Shown piece after piece: positions 54,565-64,000 of a DNA stretch of 64,000 nt. The DNA is from Rugalucina vietnamica (Eukaryota > Mollusca > Bivalvia > Lucinida > Lucinidae). The position numbers and the translations under genes were made by a program. Numbering within the stretch: position 1 is the stretch's first letter; each line of letters begins with the position of its first letter. Location: positions 33,570,329-33,634,328 of the forward strand of contig OZ024880.1 of assembly GCA_964017185.1 (NCBI GenBank), written 5' to 3'. Below the pieces are notes generated by a model. That model worked only from the letters and a program-made list of their open reading frames with translations, was not told where the DNA came from and did not search any database.

Positions 54565-54601
<37 letters not shown>
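54565..54601. repeat. Poly-A tract (37)
   Basis: An uninterrupted A run. It is not preceded by a recognisable SINE or LINE 3' end on either strand. Confidence 0.9.
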
Positions 54602-54604
<3 letters not shown>

Positions 54605-54736
54605 TCAACTAGTAGCCAGGTGGTCGACCCGTCAGGTAAAGTCTCTAAATAAAAACGAATGTTTTTATTTTGAAATTGCATATTTTTCAAAAAGATACAC
54701 GTGCATCAGCATTAACAGTTTTCATGAAAACGGTAA

Positions 54737-54774
54737 TTCCTTCCTTCCTTCCTTCCTTCCTTCCTTCCTTCCTT
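54737..54774. repeat. (TTCC)n microsatellite
   Basis: Nine or so perfect tetranucleotide repeats. Confidence 0.95.
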
Positions 54775-55199
54775 CATAAAAGAAAGAAAGGCATATTTTT
54801 GTTAGCTTTATGTACAGATATGTAAGCATTTCGCTGTGCGTCATAATTGAATATTTCTATCATCAATGTTGTCAAAACAGGCAATAAGATTTTGGTCCGA
54901 TGAAAAACGAAACTTCACACCCACGGACATTGCACATTATTTAATTTTAACTCGGTTTATGAAATCGGCGACCTAAACCACTCAACCAAGACAGCTAATG
55001 GATCAACAATTGATTTATATCGATAAGACAACTGTCCCCAGGCATTGACATTACCTGGACAGATTAGCCGGATGATAATCGAATATCGCCGGCCAATATC
55101 GGATATCATCGGAAAGTCTCCGTAAATTTACCTGAGCATTAGTTAAAATCGATTGTTTGCTTCTGGGCCTACCTTGAAATACGAGATAAGTTCGGGATG
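54775..55199. other. No recognisable feature
   Basis: Contains cgccggccaatatcggata and similar words, but no gene or repeat that I can name. Confidence 0.35.
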
Positions 55200-55390
55200 T
55201 TTCCTCTTAATTTCGTGACTCCCTTTCAATAATGATTGAAATGAGGCAGGCCACTAACCCCAGGAAAGAACAATAAATGACATTTCTTGATTTGAATGCT
55301 TAAATAGGAACAATATTCAATTCAGATTGTGTAAATTGATTATTTTGAGTTGCGTTTCAGCTTTCCTGACATTGGACATCTCTGTGTTCT
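55200..55390 (+). repeat. Block X module c, copy 3
   Basis: tttcaataatgattgaaatg, caggccactaaccccagg, with a short extra ttcaattc before cagattgtgtaaattg compared with the other copies. Confidence 0.85.
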
Positions 55391-55734
55391 GTTAGTTTGG
55401 TTCCAACGTGTGAATCACACAAAATATTCCTATTGGTTTTCAACAATCTAGCTGTTCAGCTGCACAGGTTGGTTTAAAAATTGCAAATTCTGATGCCGGA
55501 GGTACGGAGACGAAACCAATTTACCGGCCACCATGCTTACATATGCAATCCCCATTTTTATCGAAAATTATACAAATAAAAATAAAACTGAGATCCTTTA
55601 TGGGCAGTGAACAAATTAACAAACGACATATTACAGAAACAGAACCAAATACTAATGGCTTTAAAAGACTATAAATTGGGACCATATTGAAATGTATTTA
55701 TTCTAAAATAAGGCATGGCAACACAAATATATGC

Positions 55735-55940
55735 CTAGCCCTTTTAATGGGGCACTGACAACCAGCATAATCCCATATATGACGCGGCATTCCATCTGGG
55801 AATATTCTGTTTGCGAAGAGGAACTTCATCTGAACATGAAATTTAGATATAATCACTCCCAATGTCCCTAAAATGAAATTAGATTCTCCATGGACATGCT
55901 CATTCCCAACAAATGGGTTCAACATTTCTAATATCTTTGA
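55735..55940 (+). repeat. Block X module b, copy 3
   Basis: ccttttaatggggcactgac, atatgacgcggcattcc, atctgggaatattctg, aacaaatgggttcaacattt. A 100-codon minus-strand frame here is accidental. Confidence 0.65.
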
Positions 55941-56328
55941 TGGGATCGAGAAATTCTTAGGCAAGGTATATCTAAGTACAGAGACAACATGTTGTAACAT
56001 TCCCTTACAAACTACCCCTGGAAGGCTAGCACAGGAAATATGTTGTTGGGTTATTTAGCCGTCCAACATTGTCCTCGGCTGTTGATATTTAGCACTAAAT
56101 CATAAAATCAAGCAAACAAACCATTAAACAATAAAATTCATCAAAGATGTTTATCTTTAATTATAACTGGATGTTGTGCTTTAAAACAATTGAAAATACT
56201 CCTGGGGTCCTTAAAATGGACAACGACTCAACCAATTGCTAAGGGTGGGTAAGTCTGTTCGTCACAAATATGTAAAAAATGTTAGATTCGAGGTTTCATG
56301 GGCAGTGTATCATGATTTACAGCATGAC
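55941..56328. repeat. Block X sequence, copy 3 middle
   Basis: 55960-56110 parallels 44890-45020. 56190-56290 (ggggtccttaaaatgg, actcaaccaattgctaa, gggtaagtctgttcgtc) parallels 60410-60490. Confidence 0.55.
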
Positions 56329-56603
56329 ATCAGGAAAACATGTCCATGTTATTTAAACCCCCTTGAACACGTCTTTTATATAGCAAAACTGGGGTATGCA
56401 TGGGTATACCTATTTTTCTTATTTTTGCTCTAAAACATAGATTGTGGGTACCCGTAAGAACCGCCTCACTGAGGCGGTTCTAACGTGTACCCACAGTCTA
56501 TGTTTTGAGCAAAAATAAGAAAAATATCAAATATTGCTGATGAAATTTTCATTTTTACAACTGAAAAAAATTCTGTGTATTGCATGGGCAAGTTTTTGTA
56601 ATG
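56329..56603 (+). repeat. Hairpin repeat family H, third copy
   Basis: tcaggaaaacatgtccatg.., palindrome arms ctaaaacatagattgtgggt..gaaccgcctc / gaggcggttc..acccacagtctatgtttt around a 3-4 base loop, end gtattgcatgggcaagtttt. A few mismatches break an otherwise 50 bp stem. Confidence 0.85.
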
Positions 56604-56639
56604 ATTATTTTTATTTTTCAAATTGTTGCTTCATACCTG

Positions 56640-57005
56640 GAAGCAAACACGCACATTCGTTAGCTCTAGGTGCCCTTTGCTATAATCAATAATTATGAAG
56701 TTAAATACAGTGTACTGAAACAACCAATCTGTTTTGCTTATTAGGCGAAAGGATTCAGTTAAATACCAATTAAGAAAATGCATTGCTTTGCCTCAAGTCA
56801 CACTGTTGAAGTCTTTGAAGAATAATGTCATTAGAGAGCAGAGGTGGCTTGCTAGCCTGACGGTATTGTCATCGCAAAATATTTACGACAGGCTTTCATT
56901 TTCTTGCTGGGCATTTCCACATATAGGTTTAATTCATTTTTACTGTTTCGTATGTGGTATGACGTCAACGGTGTTGGCAGCACACAGTACAGAGCCTGAT
57001 GGTAA
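56640..57005 (+). repeat. Block X module d, copy 3
   Basis: Nearly identical to 61010-61400 for its first 250 bp, which produces the same 50-codon frame in both (56734 and 61131). The other two copies interrupt that frame, so the conservation is at DNA level. Contains TGACGTCA at 56959. Confidence 0.85.
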
Positions 57006-57057
57006 ATGACTACGCTCCTGTTATCAATATGACTAAGTTAGAATCCTATGTAAAATA

Positions 57058-57998
57058 TATACACATGGAAATAAGTTAGGGAACACTTTTAGCTCTTGTG
57101 GAAAGTTTGAAAAAATCCGTTTTCCTTTTTTCTGGCGATACTGAAATTTTTATCACATATATTTCATACATTGGCCTAGCTACAGACCAATTTATGGAAA
57201 TTCACAACATTTTGTCTTTGTACTACGGAGGATACAATATGCCATATGTGAAAAACTCCACTTTTACGGAATACAAGTTTGCCTTTTTGCATCTGCACTC
57301 CGCAAAACTCAATTTTTGAAAGCAAAACAGGAATAAAATGTTGAATCTGGTCGTTCTGAATGGATAAACGACTTCGGAAATAAAATTTCATGCGTCGTCT
57401 CTAAACCAGCTAATCATACAAAATCTACTGTTTGCATTGATTTCTATGGAAAGCAAAATTCTTGGATATTTTGCAAATAAAGCCGTAAAAGAATAATTCC
57501 GCGAGGATACTATAACCAGAACGTGCAAGTTTAGATTCCTAATGGGTCATATCGAATATCTGACCCAACATTTACAACCTGCAAAATGTATACCCAAAGA
57601 ACAAAACGTGATCAAGAAACCTACCCCCGGGAAAGTATGGGCCTACCGCCGACAGTCGGTCAGAAAATAAAGAATTTGTGATCAGAGTTCAACAAGCAAT
57701 GTCTAAGCTGTATCTTTGCGAAAAATTACGACAATGCGATTTCAAATTATAAAGTTATCGCACCGACTAGCAGTGCGTTTCTTAAATTTAGCAAAAAAAT
57801 TCTGAATCGAAGATGGCCGCTGTCCGCCACAGATAATGTTTGATGCTAACCATTTTCACATAGAAGCAACTTTGGATATTACAGATTCTGACAAGTGGTC
57901 AAAACATTCTTCATATTTTTTACAAAGAAGAATATATACAGTCCAAAGGTGGTAGTCACATTATTTCAGGTGTTCCCTAACTTATTTCCATGTGTATA
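57058..57998. mobile_element. 941 bp non-autonomous Tc1/mariner-like element
   Basis: Terminal inverted repeats of about 26-30 bp, CACATGGAAATAAGTTAGG..gaacac and its complement, are flanked by TATA containing the TA target duplication. Two overlapping frames of about 70 codons inside (57098-57391) show no DDE transposase motifs. It lies in block X just after module d. The sibling at 61400-61450 has no such insertion. Confidence 0.82.
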
Positions 57999-58046
57999 CA
58001 TTTCGACCGATGTTTTCAGAGTAAAAAAAAAAGTATTTGCTTGTTT

Positions 58047-58080
58047 GTTTGAATTGATGCTTAACGTCCCAGTCAACATC
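58047..58080 (-). mobile_element. SINE tail fragment
   Basis: gaattgatgcttaacgtccc, read in reverse, resembles the ...gggacgttaa... SINE tail of 6424-6686. Only the tail is visible. Confidence 0.35.
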
Positions 58081-58164
58081 TACAAAATTTGATATTTCAT
58101 TACCCACACTTTGGAGTACCCACATAATTTGGGTACCAACAAATTTGAAAACCACAAATTTTAA

Positions 58165-58489
58165 CTGCCCAGAATTCGTATAAAAACTCTTTATTTGTGC
58201 CTCACGACAAAGTTCTGTTTAGTAGATACCATTTCTCAAAGAACTTTGTTGCCTTTGTTCTTTTGTTTAGTTATTATGTATATAAAATTTATAGTGTAGA
58301 CCATGATGAGACTTTTAGAAAGAAATAAATTCTATATAATAAAACGATTCTCATCACTGGTCATTGAGCTGGTACAGTGAGTGTCGGTTTATATTATTCT
58401 TGCTTAAATTCTCTATAAAGTTCACACAAAATAGCTGTGCGTTTATGTCAAACATTTGTTTTACTATATATAGTTGTGTTCCAAGTAAA
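58165..58489 (+). repeat. Block X, start of copy 4
   Basis: Colinear with 41530-41860 (gtgcctcacgacaaa, atttctcaaagaactttgtt, gatgagacttttagaaagaa) but without the family P fragment. Confidence 0.75.
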
Positions 58490-58830
58490 CATTTAGACAA
58501 GCCGCATATAGCTAGTATGAAGTATAATTATGTGCCCTGAAAAGCTGCCCCAAGATTAAGTCCACAGTTTCCGTTTCGTTGTATAAGTCATTGTTAGAGA
58601 CCACCAATTATTAGATCTGATAGACACAACTTTTTTTATTCTGTCGCATCTGGATATTTCGCATTTCCGAAACATATGCAATGTTAAATTTGATTCTAAA
58701 ACGTCAATCAATTTTTTCTAAAATAAGCTATACGTTTAATTTTAATCTAACAGTTGTCACATCCTTCAGATTTCTGTTAAGAGATAAGAAAAACAAAATA
58801 GAAACAGAAATGCTTCAAACCAGATTTTTG
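58490..58830 (+). repeat. Block X module a, copy 4
   Basis: tatgtgccctgaaaagctg, ccaagattaagtccacagtt, ttccgaaacatatgcaatgt, aataagctatacgtttaatt. An empty site for the MITE at 20630-20845. Confidence 0.8.
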
Positions 58831-59249
58831 GTATTTGTTTTGCTTAAATTCACATTTACTATACAATGCACGCTGTGCACTTTGCAGAATTATCAAATAA
58901 TATGGTGTTCAATGGATTTCCTCAACGCGACAATCTTAATGAAACATATCTGCATCATATGCCCAGGCAGTATCGCCCATCGCACACTAGTTTTGTCACT
59001 GTGAGATATTCTTTTAGTCATCCTATGTTACCCTACCTACTGTAAACAAAACTCTTCCGAAACGCTCTTTCAAGCATGAATGTTTGATGCATGATACTTT
59101 TAGATTAAAATTCATCAACGGAACCTCTTGGTACTATATAAGCATTGCTTACATTTATAATGTACCCATTAATCGATGTATTCAGAATATTTATGAAAAC
59201 ATGGTCGCACTAATCTCTAAGATGTATAAAGTACAATGTATAGCATATT
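58831..59249 (+). repeat. Block X copy 4, colinear with 42240-43390
   Basis: ctgtgcactttgcagaatta, caacgcgacaatcttaatga, atgttaccctacctactg, then gcatattcgatggcctgatt. It lacks the family S insertion and the module b part present in copy 2. Confidence 0.65.
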
Positions 59250-59455
59250 CGATGGCCTGATTATCTGTCCTCATCTCAATGTTTTGACTCTCATTCAATA
59301 ATGATTGAAATGAGGCAGACCACTAGCCCCAGGAAAGAACAATAAATGACATTTCTTGATTTGAATGCTTAAATAGGAACAAGATTCAGATTGTGTAAAT
59401 TGATTATTATGAGTTGCGTTCTGGCTTTCCTGACATTGTGCATCTAACCTTAGTG
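59250..59455 (+). repeat. Block X module c, copy 4
   Basis: Same landmarks as the other copies, with tgagttgcgttctggctttcc near the end. Confidence 0.85.
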
Positions 59456-60240
59456 GTGACTCTTATACTTTAAAAAGTAAGCAGGATATTGTTCAGGATG
59501 TCACTGAATGATTATCAAATAATGTACATGTATTCCAAAGTCGTCAAAGCGTTAAAGATGACATGCTCTTGATTATTTTATCGGCTGTCATGATGTAAGT
59601 GTTTAAGTTGGGACTCTTTGCCAACACAGAAGCCAAAACGGTAACTTCGTCCTTTACAGACATTTAACTTTTAAAACACAAACTTTGCAAGTCTCCATAC
59701 GCTTTACTATTTGCTACACGGCAATGAAATGTTCAGGTGATACCTAGGCAGGTTAACGTAAGTACCTTGAGATATCTTACTTTGGCATACACCATGCCAT
59801 GCTTAATAGCATGCGACTTACAACAGTTGTTCATTATACATACTAGTGAGTGGGTGGGGTTTAATTAAACATGATTTTACACACGCTTCCAATCATAATC
59901 CTTACTGTACCTAGAGCGCCAGTTGAATGAGTTCTGTTGTATTTGAAGAGTGTTGTGTATGGGTGGTATTTTCCCGATTCTGGCGTAATAAAATCTTGTT
60001 GAGTCATCATTTCTTTTTTGTAAGAGTGCTTGCATGTTGTTTTCTGCGATTCTTTATTAACGAGGTAGGTAACGTCTATTAGAGCCGAATTTAAATCATA
60101 GAAAAACAAGGTTAAGGATTTTGGCCACATAATGCAATTTCTTTACTGACTGTTCGAAGGCGGTTCTGTTGTGAATTTATATCTTAATATTGCCTGCTTG
60201 TTCTTCTGGTTTTATGTTAGCTGCCTCACTAGCTTTATGC

Positions 60241-60241
<1 letters not shown>
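59456..60241 (+). repeat. Block X copy 4, colinear with 43600-45720
   Basis: gctgtcatgatgtaagtgtt, caaactttgcaagtctccat, gcatgttgttttctgcgatt, gaaggcggttctgttgtg match copy 2 in order. Copy 2 carries two family S copies and the 44213-44889 repeat in addition. Confidence 0.65.

Positions 60242-60292
<51 letters not shown>
60242..60292. repeat. Poly-T tract (51)
   Basis: An uninterrupted T run, the longest homopolymer in the window. Confidence 0.92.
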
Positions 60293-60293
<1 letters not shown>

Positions 60294-60504
60294 TATAGTC
60301 TTGTATTGTCATCCCCTCCGCCCCGCCCCCTGTTGTCTAGGATGGAATTGTAAACTTATTTTTATCAATAATCATTACTGGAGTTATTTTCTTAAAAACA
60401 ATTTGAAATGCTCATTGTGTCCATAAAGTGGAAACTGACTCAATCTTATGCTAATGATGGGCGAGTCCGTCGCCACTTATAGTCCAATAAAGTCGGGTTC
60501 GGGA

Positions 60505-60812
60505 CCGCCAGTTACTTTGTGTTACTGATCGTTCCAAGGCGATACTTCTGTGGTGGTTCTTTTTGTTTTATGTCTTGGTGTTTAAATTTATTTTATTTTT
60601 GTGCTGTTGGCGCCTTATGTATGTTTTCATATTTTAGTTAATTTAAGGTAACTGAGTGGCCACCTATTGGGAAAATAGCTGCTCATTCGGCTTACGATAT
60701 GTTTCATGGTATAAGTACCTGATTGTTAGTTTGGTTTTTCCCACCTCGGTTTTTGGAGTGGGATACTTTTTCTGATTGCGCCTTTTCCTGATCTTTGCCT
60801 ACTTTACCTCTT
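60505..60812 (+). repeat. Family S repeat, nearly complete
   Basis: Starts ccgccagttactttgtgtta (the stem-loop) without the CTGTAAAACCGG end and runs to gcctactttacctc. Very similar to 42750-43036. Confidence 0.78.
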
Positions 60813-61009
60813 TCGATGATGATAATCTAAATTTCTTTGGCAGTGTATTATGATTTAGCCATGTTTTATGATTAGCAATATGTTTAAATTATACATATAT
60901 TATGATGTCCATCTGCTATTTGTGACCTTTATAATATACAGTATAGGTTTGTCAAATTATGCACTGATATACTAGAAACTGTATAGCTAATATGTCTGAA
61001 TAAATTTTG
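60813..61009. other. No recognisable feature
   Basis: A short AT-rich spacer. Confidence 0.35.
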
Positions 61010-61400
61010 CCTATTTATTAAAATTGTAACTTTATACCTCGAAGCAAAGTCGTGCATTCCTTAGAGGTGCCCTTTGTCATAATCAATAATCATAGGTTTA
61101 AATACAGTGATCTGAAACAACCAATCTGTTTTGCTTATTAGGCGAAAGGATTCAGTTAAATACCAATTAAGAAAATGCATTGCTTTGCCTCAAGTCACAC
61201 TGTTGAAGTCTTTGAAGAATAATGTCATTAGAGAGCAGAGGTGGCTTGCTAGCCTGACGGTATTGTTATCGCAAAATAGTTACAATAGACTTTCTTTTAC
61301 TTGCAGGACATTTCCAAATATAGGTTTTGATTATGTTTTGTTGGTATTTTATATGTTGTATGACGTCAATGGTGTTGGCAGCACGCAGTGCAGAACCTGA
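61010..61400 (+). repeat. Block X module d, copy 4
   Basis: See 56640-57005. Ends gtatgacgtcaatggtgttgg, again with TGACGTCA. Confidence 0.85.
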
Positions 61401-61494
61401 TGGAACATGCCTGCGCTCCTATTATCATTTTTTTTCTAAATTGGAATCCTATGAAATAAAAAAATACTGAGATCCTTTAAGATCAGTGAACATA

Positions 61495-61790
61495 TTAATG
61501 AGAAAGGGGATGGGTCATACCGCGGTTTCGGCTACTTGAGCCTCTTCAGTGACCCTGTAGATTTGGCAACATGGAGCCAAAGACAATTACAGCAGTTTTG
61601 CATCTTTCAATAGGGTAGTCGATACAGAGACTAGTATTATCCAAATGGGGGCAAATATAATAAACGTTAATTAGAAAATAAATCGAAAACGATAATAATT
61701 TTCTGATTTCACAGAATACCCTCGCTGATCTCAAAGGACCAAAATGAAAATATAATCTGCACAATGGAACATACATTTCGACTGATGTTG
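61495..61790 (-). repeat. Family K repeat
   Basis: Minus strand: attctgtgaaatcagaaaatt, gagatcagcgagggtattc, catgttgccaaatctacagg, tgaagaggctcaagtagccg, ccatcccctttctcattaat. This combines the two halves seen separately at 5270-5330 and 5515-5605. Confidence 0.6.
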
Positions 61791-62530
61791 TCAGAGTCAA
61801 TGATGTCTCTTAAACTGAAAATACTCTTACCCAAATGATAAAGGGACAAAACACAAAATGTGTTAACTGCTCCAAAAGTTGATTTCATAACTACCAAGAA
61901 TATATAGTCTACAGACGATCCTTTATAGGACGAACCAAACAAAAAAGAAATATTTGAACTGAATCGGTTTTAAAAGGCAAATGGTTAAACTTGCGTGCTG
62001 TAAAACTGGTTTAACCTCCGCCTCAAATGATTAATATATGATCGTTCCAGGTCGGAAATAATATTTTAGTTATTTTTTGTTTCTTGTTTTGTTCTTAGAT
62101 TCATTGATGCCATTGAATCATGTATATGAGCCCCAACGCGACAAAATGTACCTTCGGGCATCATGACGTTACTAAAAGATAATTGTTCAAAAGCTGAAAA
62201 ATCATGAAATATATGTTTTAGAAGTAGCACTGTATTTGTAATCTTTGAACACTGGGCTACCCAATGAATGAGTTTTAAAACATATTTAAGTTCAATATTT
62301 GGAGTTATCTGCCCTTGTTTTTGCCCATTATATACTTAATTTTCCTATATCCATAGTCAAACCGTAACCATAGCAACCACATTGTCACAGAAATAGACAA
62401 ACAATTTCGACAGATTAATTGTAAGGACGATATGCTTCTATCTAAACAATATGTACTAGCCAATGCTTTAACAATTTTAAGAAAATACATCGAGTTTTGT
62501 AGACACTCCTTACATGCAGAAATGCAATTA
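61791..62530. other. No gene; possible family S head
   Basis: ctgtaaaactggtttaacct at about 62000 followed by atgatcgttccaggtcgg resembles a decayed family S 5' end. An 80-codon minus-strand frame (62305-62547) is unrecognised. Confidence 0.35.
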
Positions 62531-63604
62531 CGCAACTTTGACGTCATTTTTCAGGACAGTGACGTCTGAAGGGTCCATATAGAAAACATGTCATAACTCA
62601 CAAAATAATTTGAATAATCTGGTCAAATAAAGACTTGTGACGTGCAGCGTGTTCCGAGCGGCTTGAACACTTATAAAAATGCGATGAGATGTAGTGAGCT
62701 AATTCGAGCCTGCCTAGCTCCTCTAGCTCCGTAAGGATATGAAAAGTTAAAGTGATAAAAAATGATTATTCCCAATTTAGACAGAGTTTCCTACTCCAAA
62801 AATGATTTGCGTGTGTCCCCTTAGATAACTTTCTAAGGTAAGCTCAAATTTGAATATTTTACAAAATGATTGCAGTTGCATTTATAAAAACAAAAATCAG
62901 CAAGAGTTATAAACATTAATTAGAATGAAAACAATATTGAATCACAGCTCACTTGGGCTCACTTATTTGGGATAGCTCCGTGAACGACTAGCTCAAAGAT
63001 AAAACAGCTAAATGAGGCTCATTTCTACAGGAAGCATGAGCTGAAGATTGGGCTCCTTTCTGTTTCTTAGTATAAATACAAGGTATGTTATAATAATATA
63101 CTTTTTCTACAGAGTAGGAAAGCCAATATTTCAGGCACGTCTACGACTCTATAGAAATATTACCTTATTAATGCTGAAAGATCCGGCATAGAAGTCATTT
63201 AGCGTGGCCCACTTCCAGCTTTTATACCTCTGGTTAATTGACTTGCTGTTTTGATTGGATAATAAGACCTGTTCATCGACTGGTCAGTTGAAAATGAAAG
63301 TAGGCATTTGATTGGTTAATTTCGTGATCATTTCATTGGTCAAAGAAGTCGCAATTTCAATCCGTTTTGGTGATCAAGCTCTACCACTGAATGTATGCAC
63401 TTTCTGTGTACTGTATTGAGGCTATTTTGTCACAGACTATTAGATTCTGGAAACGTTATACATTCAAATAAGATTGTTTTTCTAATAATCAAAAAATTGT
63501 CCAAAGGTACATTTTCTCATGACTTTGGCGCGATAATATAGATGAGTGGCCATTGTCTTAGATGTAGCTGCTTCCCCGGTTTACCACAGTCCCCATTATA
63601 TTCC

Positions 63605-63605
<1 letters not shown>
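62531..63605. other. No recognisable gene
   Basis: A TGACGTCA palindrome is at 62540-62547, and an agtgacgtc word 20 bases later. Otherwise AT-rich, with several short tagctc/gagcta words near 62695-62730 and 62980-63000. Confidence 0.35.

Positions 63606-63644
<39 letters not shown>
63606..63644. repeat. Poly-T tract (39)
   Basis: An uninterrupted T run, entered by an accidental plus-strand frame. Confidence 0.9.
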
Positions 63645-63649
<5 letters not shown>

Positions 63650-64000
63650 TTGTTCTAGTTTCGATTTTGAGTTTCCAGGACGGGTGTTAGTTTATGATCG
63701 TGTTTATTCTTGGTCATTGCTTGTTTCTACCATTTTAGTGGATTTGCAATTTAAAATGAGCCTTTTTCCAAATAGGTTTGAGGTAAATCAACGTCAAACT
63801 CTTGCTCGTGTAGAAGATAACAAATCTAAAATCACAATTTATTTTATGATTACTTTAAAGCCACAATTCTATATATTTCTGTTATCTAAAGCAAGTAATT
63901 CTGACTTTGTATGAAGAATAACGTTTAAAAGCATGTATTTTAGGGCTCGAAAATATAAAATGTTTCGTTTGCTTCTATGTTTACACTTTGTATTAAATCA
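63645..64000. other. No recognisable feature
   Basis: The frame continuing from the poly-T to 63914 has no recognisable domain. Confidence 0.35.

Noticed and set aside
55698..56000. 100-codon minus-strand frame
   Set aside because: Lies across block X module b. The related copies at 24100 and 42335 do not keep the frame.
56734..61400. A 50-codon peptide identical in two places (56734 and 61131)
   Set aside because: The two block X copies are nearly identical DNA. The other two copies of module d interrupt the frame, so there is no sign of protein-level constraint.

Overview
The window looks like repeat-rich, AT-rich eukaryotic DNA, most probably from a bivalve mollusc. The reasons are a tRNA-derived SINE ending in the conserved GACGTTAAAC tail, interspersed repeats with GTCCGTCCGTCGTC-type heads and 'gaccaagatggccgcca' units of a style common in bivalve genomes, a LINE-type reverse transcriptase C-terminus, and no bacterial operons or ribosome binding sites. 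I see no intact host gene. Nearly every open frame of 60 residues or more is a chance frame inside a repeat. The only coding sequence I can defend is decayed: a LINE C-terminus at 51482-52517 (+) and a broken minus-strand gene at about 5740-6090.

Layout. 0-9.8 kb: a fragment of a hairpin repeat (family H), an ACGT-rich array, two copies of a palindrome-cored MITE (family P), and a 4.3 kb region bounded by inverted repeats (3765-8069) that holds a SINE and the minus-strand pseudogene. 10.1-12.5 kb: a 1.19 kb unit repeated twice, with a roughly 200 bp palindrome at the junction. 15.0-16.7 kb: four tandem units of about 445 bp. 17.8-21.3 kb: three more family P copies, one flanked by 41 bp direct repeats. 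20.4-29.0, 41.5-51.5, 55.2-57.0 and 58.2-61.8 kb: four broadly colinear copies of a long composite repeat (block X), each cut by different insertions, so several insertions can be compared with empty sites.

The most striking object is 29181-40380, an 11.2 kb foldback structure. Its two arms are the same mosaic in opposite orientation: a terminal cluster of the 16-mer CAACGATAACTGTCCA, an array of about 170 bp units, then an array of about 128 bp units. They enclose a 3.3 kb centre built largely of about 412 bp tandem units that carry the same 16-mer. The left arm has been interrupted twice, by a 1.0 kb segment and by a 1.75 kb element with roughly 97 bp terminal inverted repeats. The 128 bp units repeatedly contain AGGTCAnnnTGACCT, the consensus estrogen-response-element palindrome.

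No pathway can be assembled. The elements are related by nesting rather than by metabolism. The recurrent theme is hairpin-forming DNA: at least six unrelated palindromes with arms of about 30-100 bp, several with GC-rich tips.
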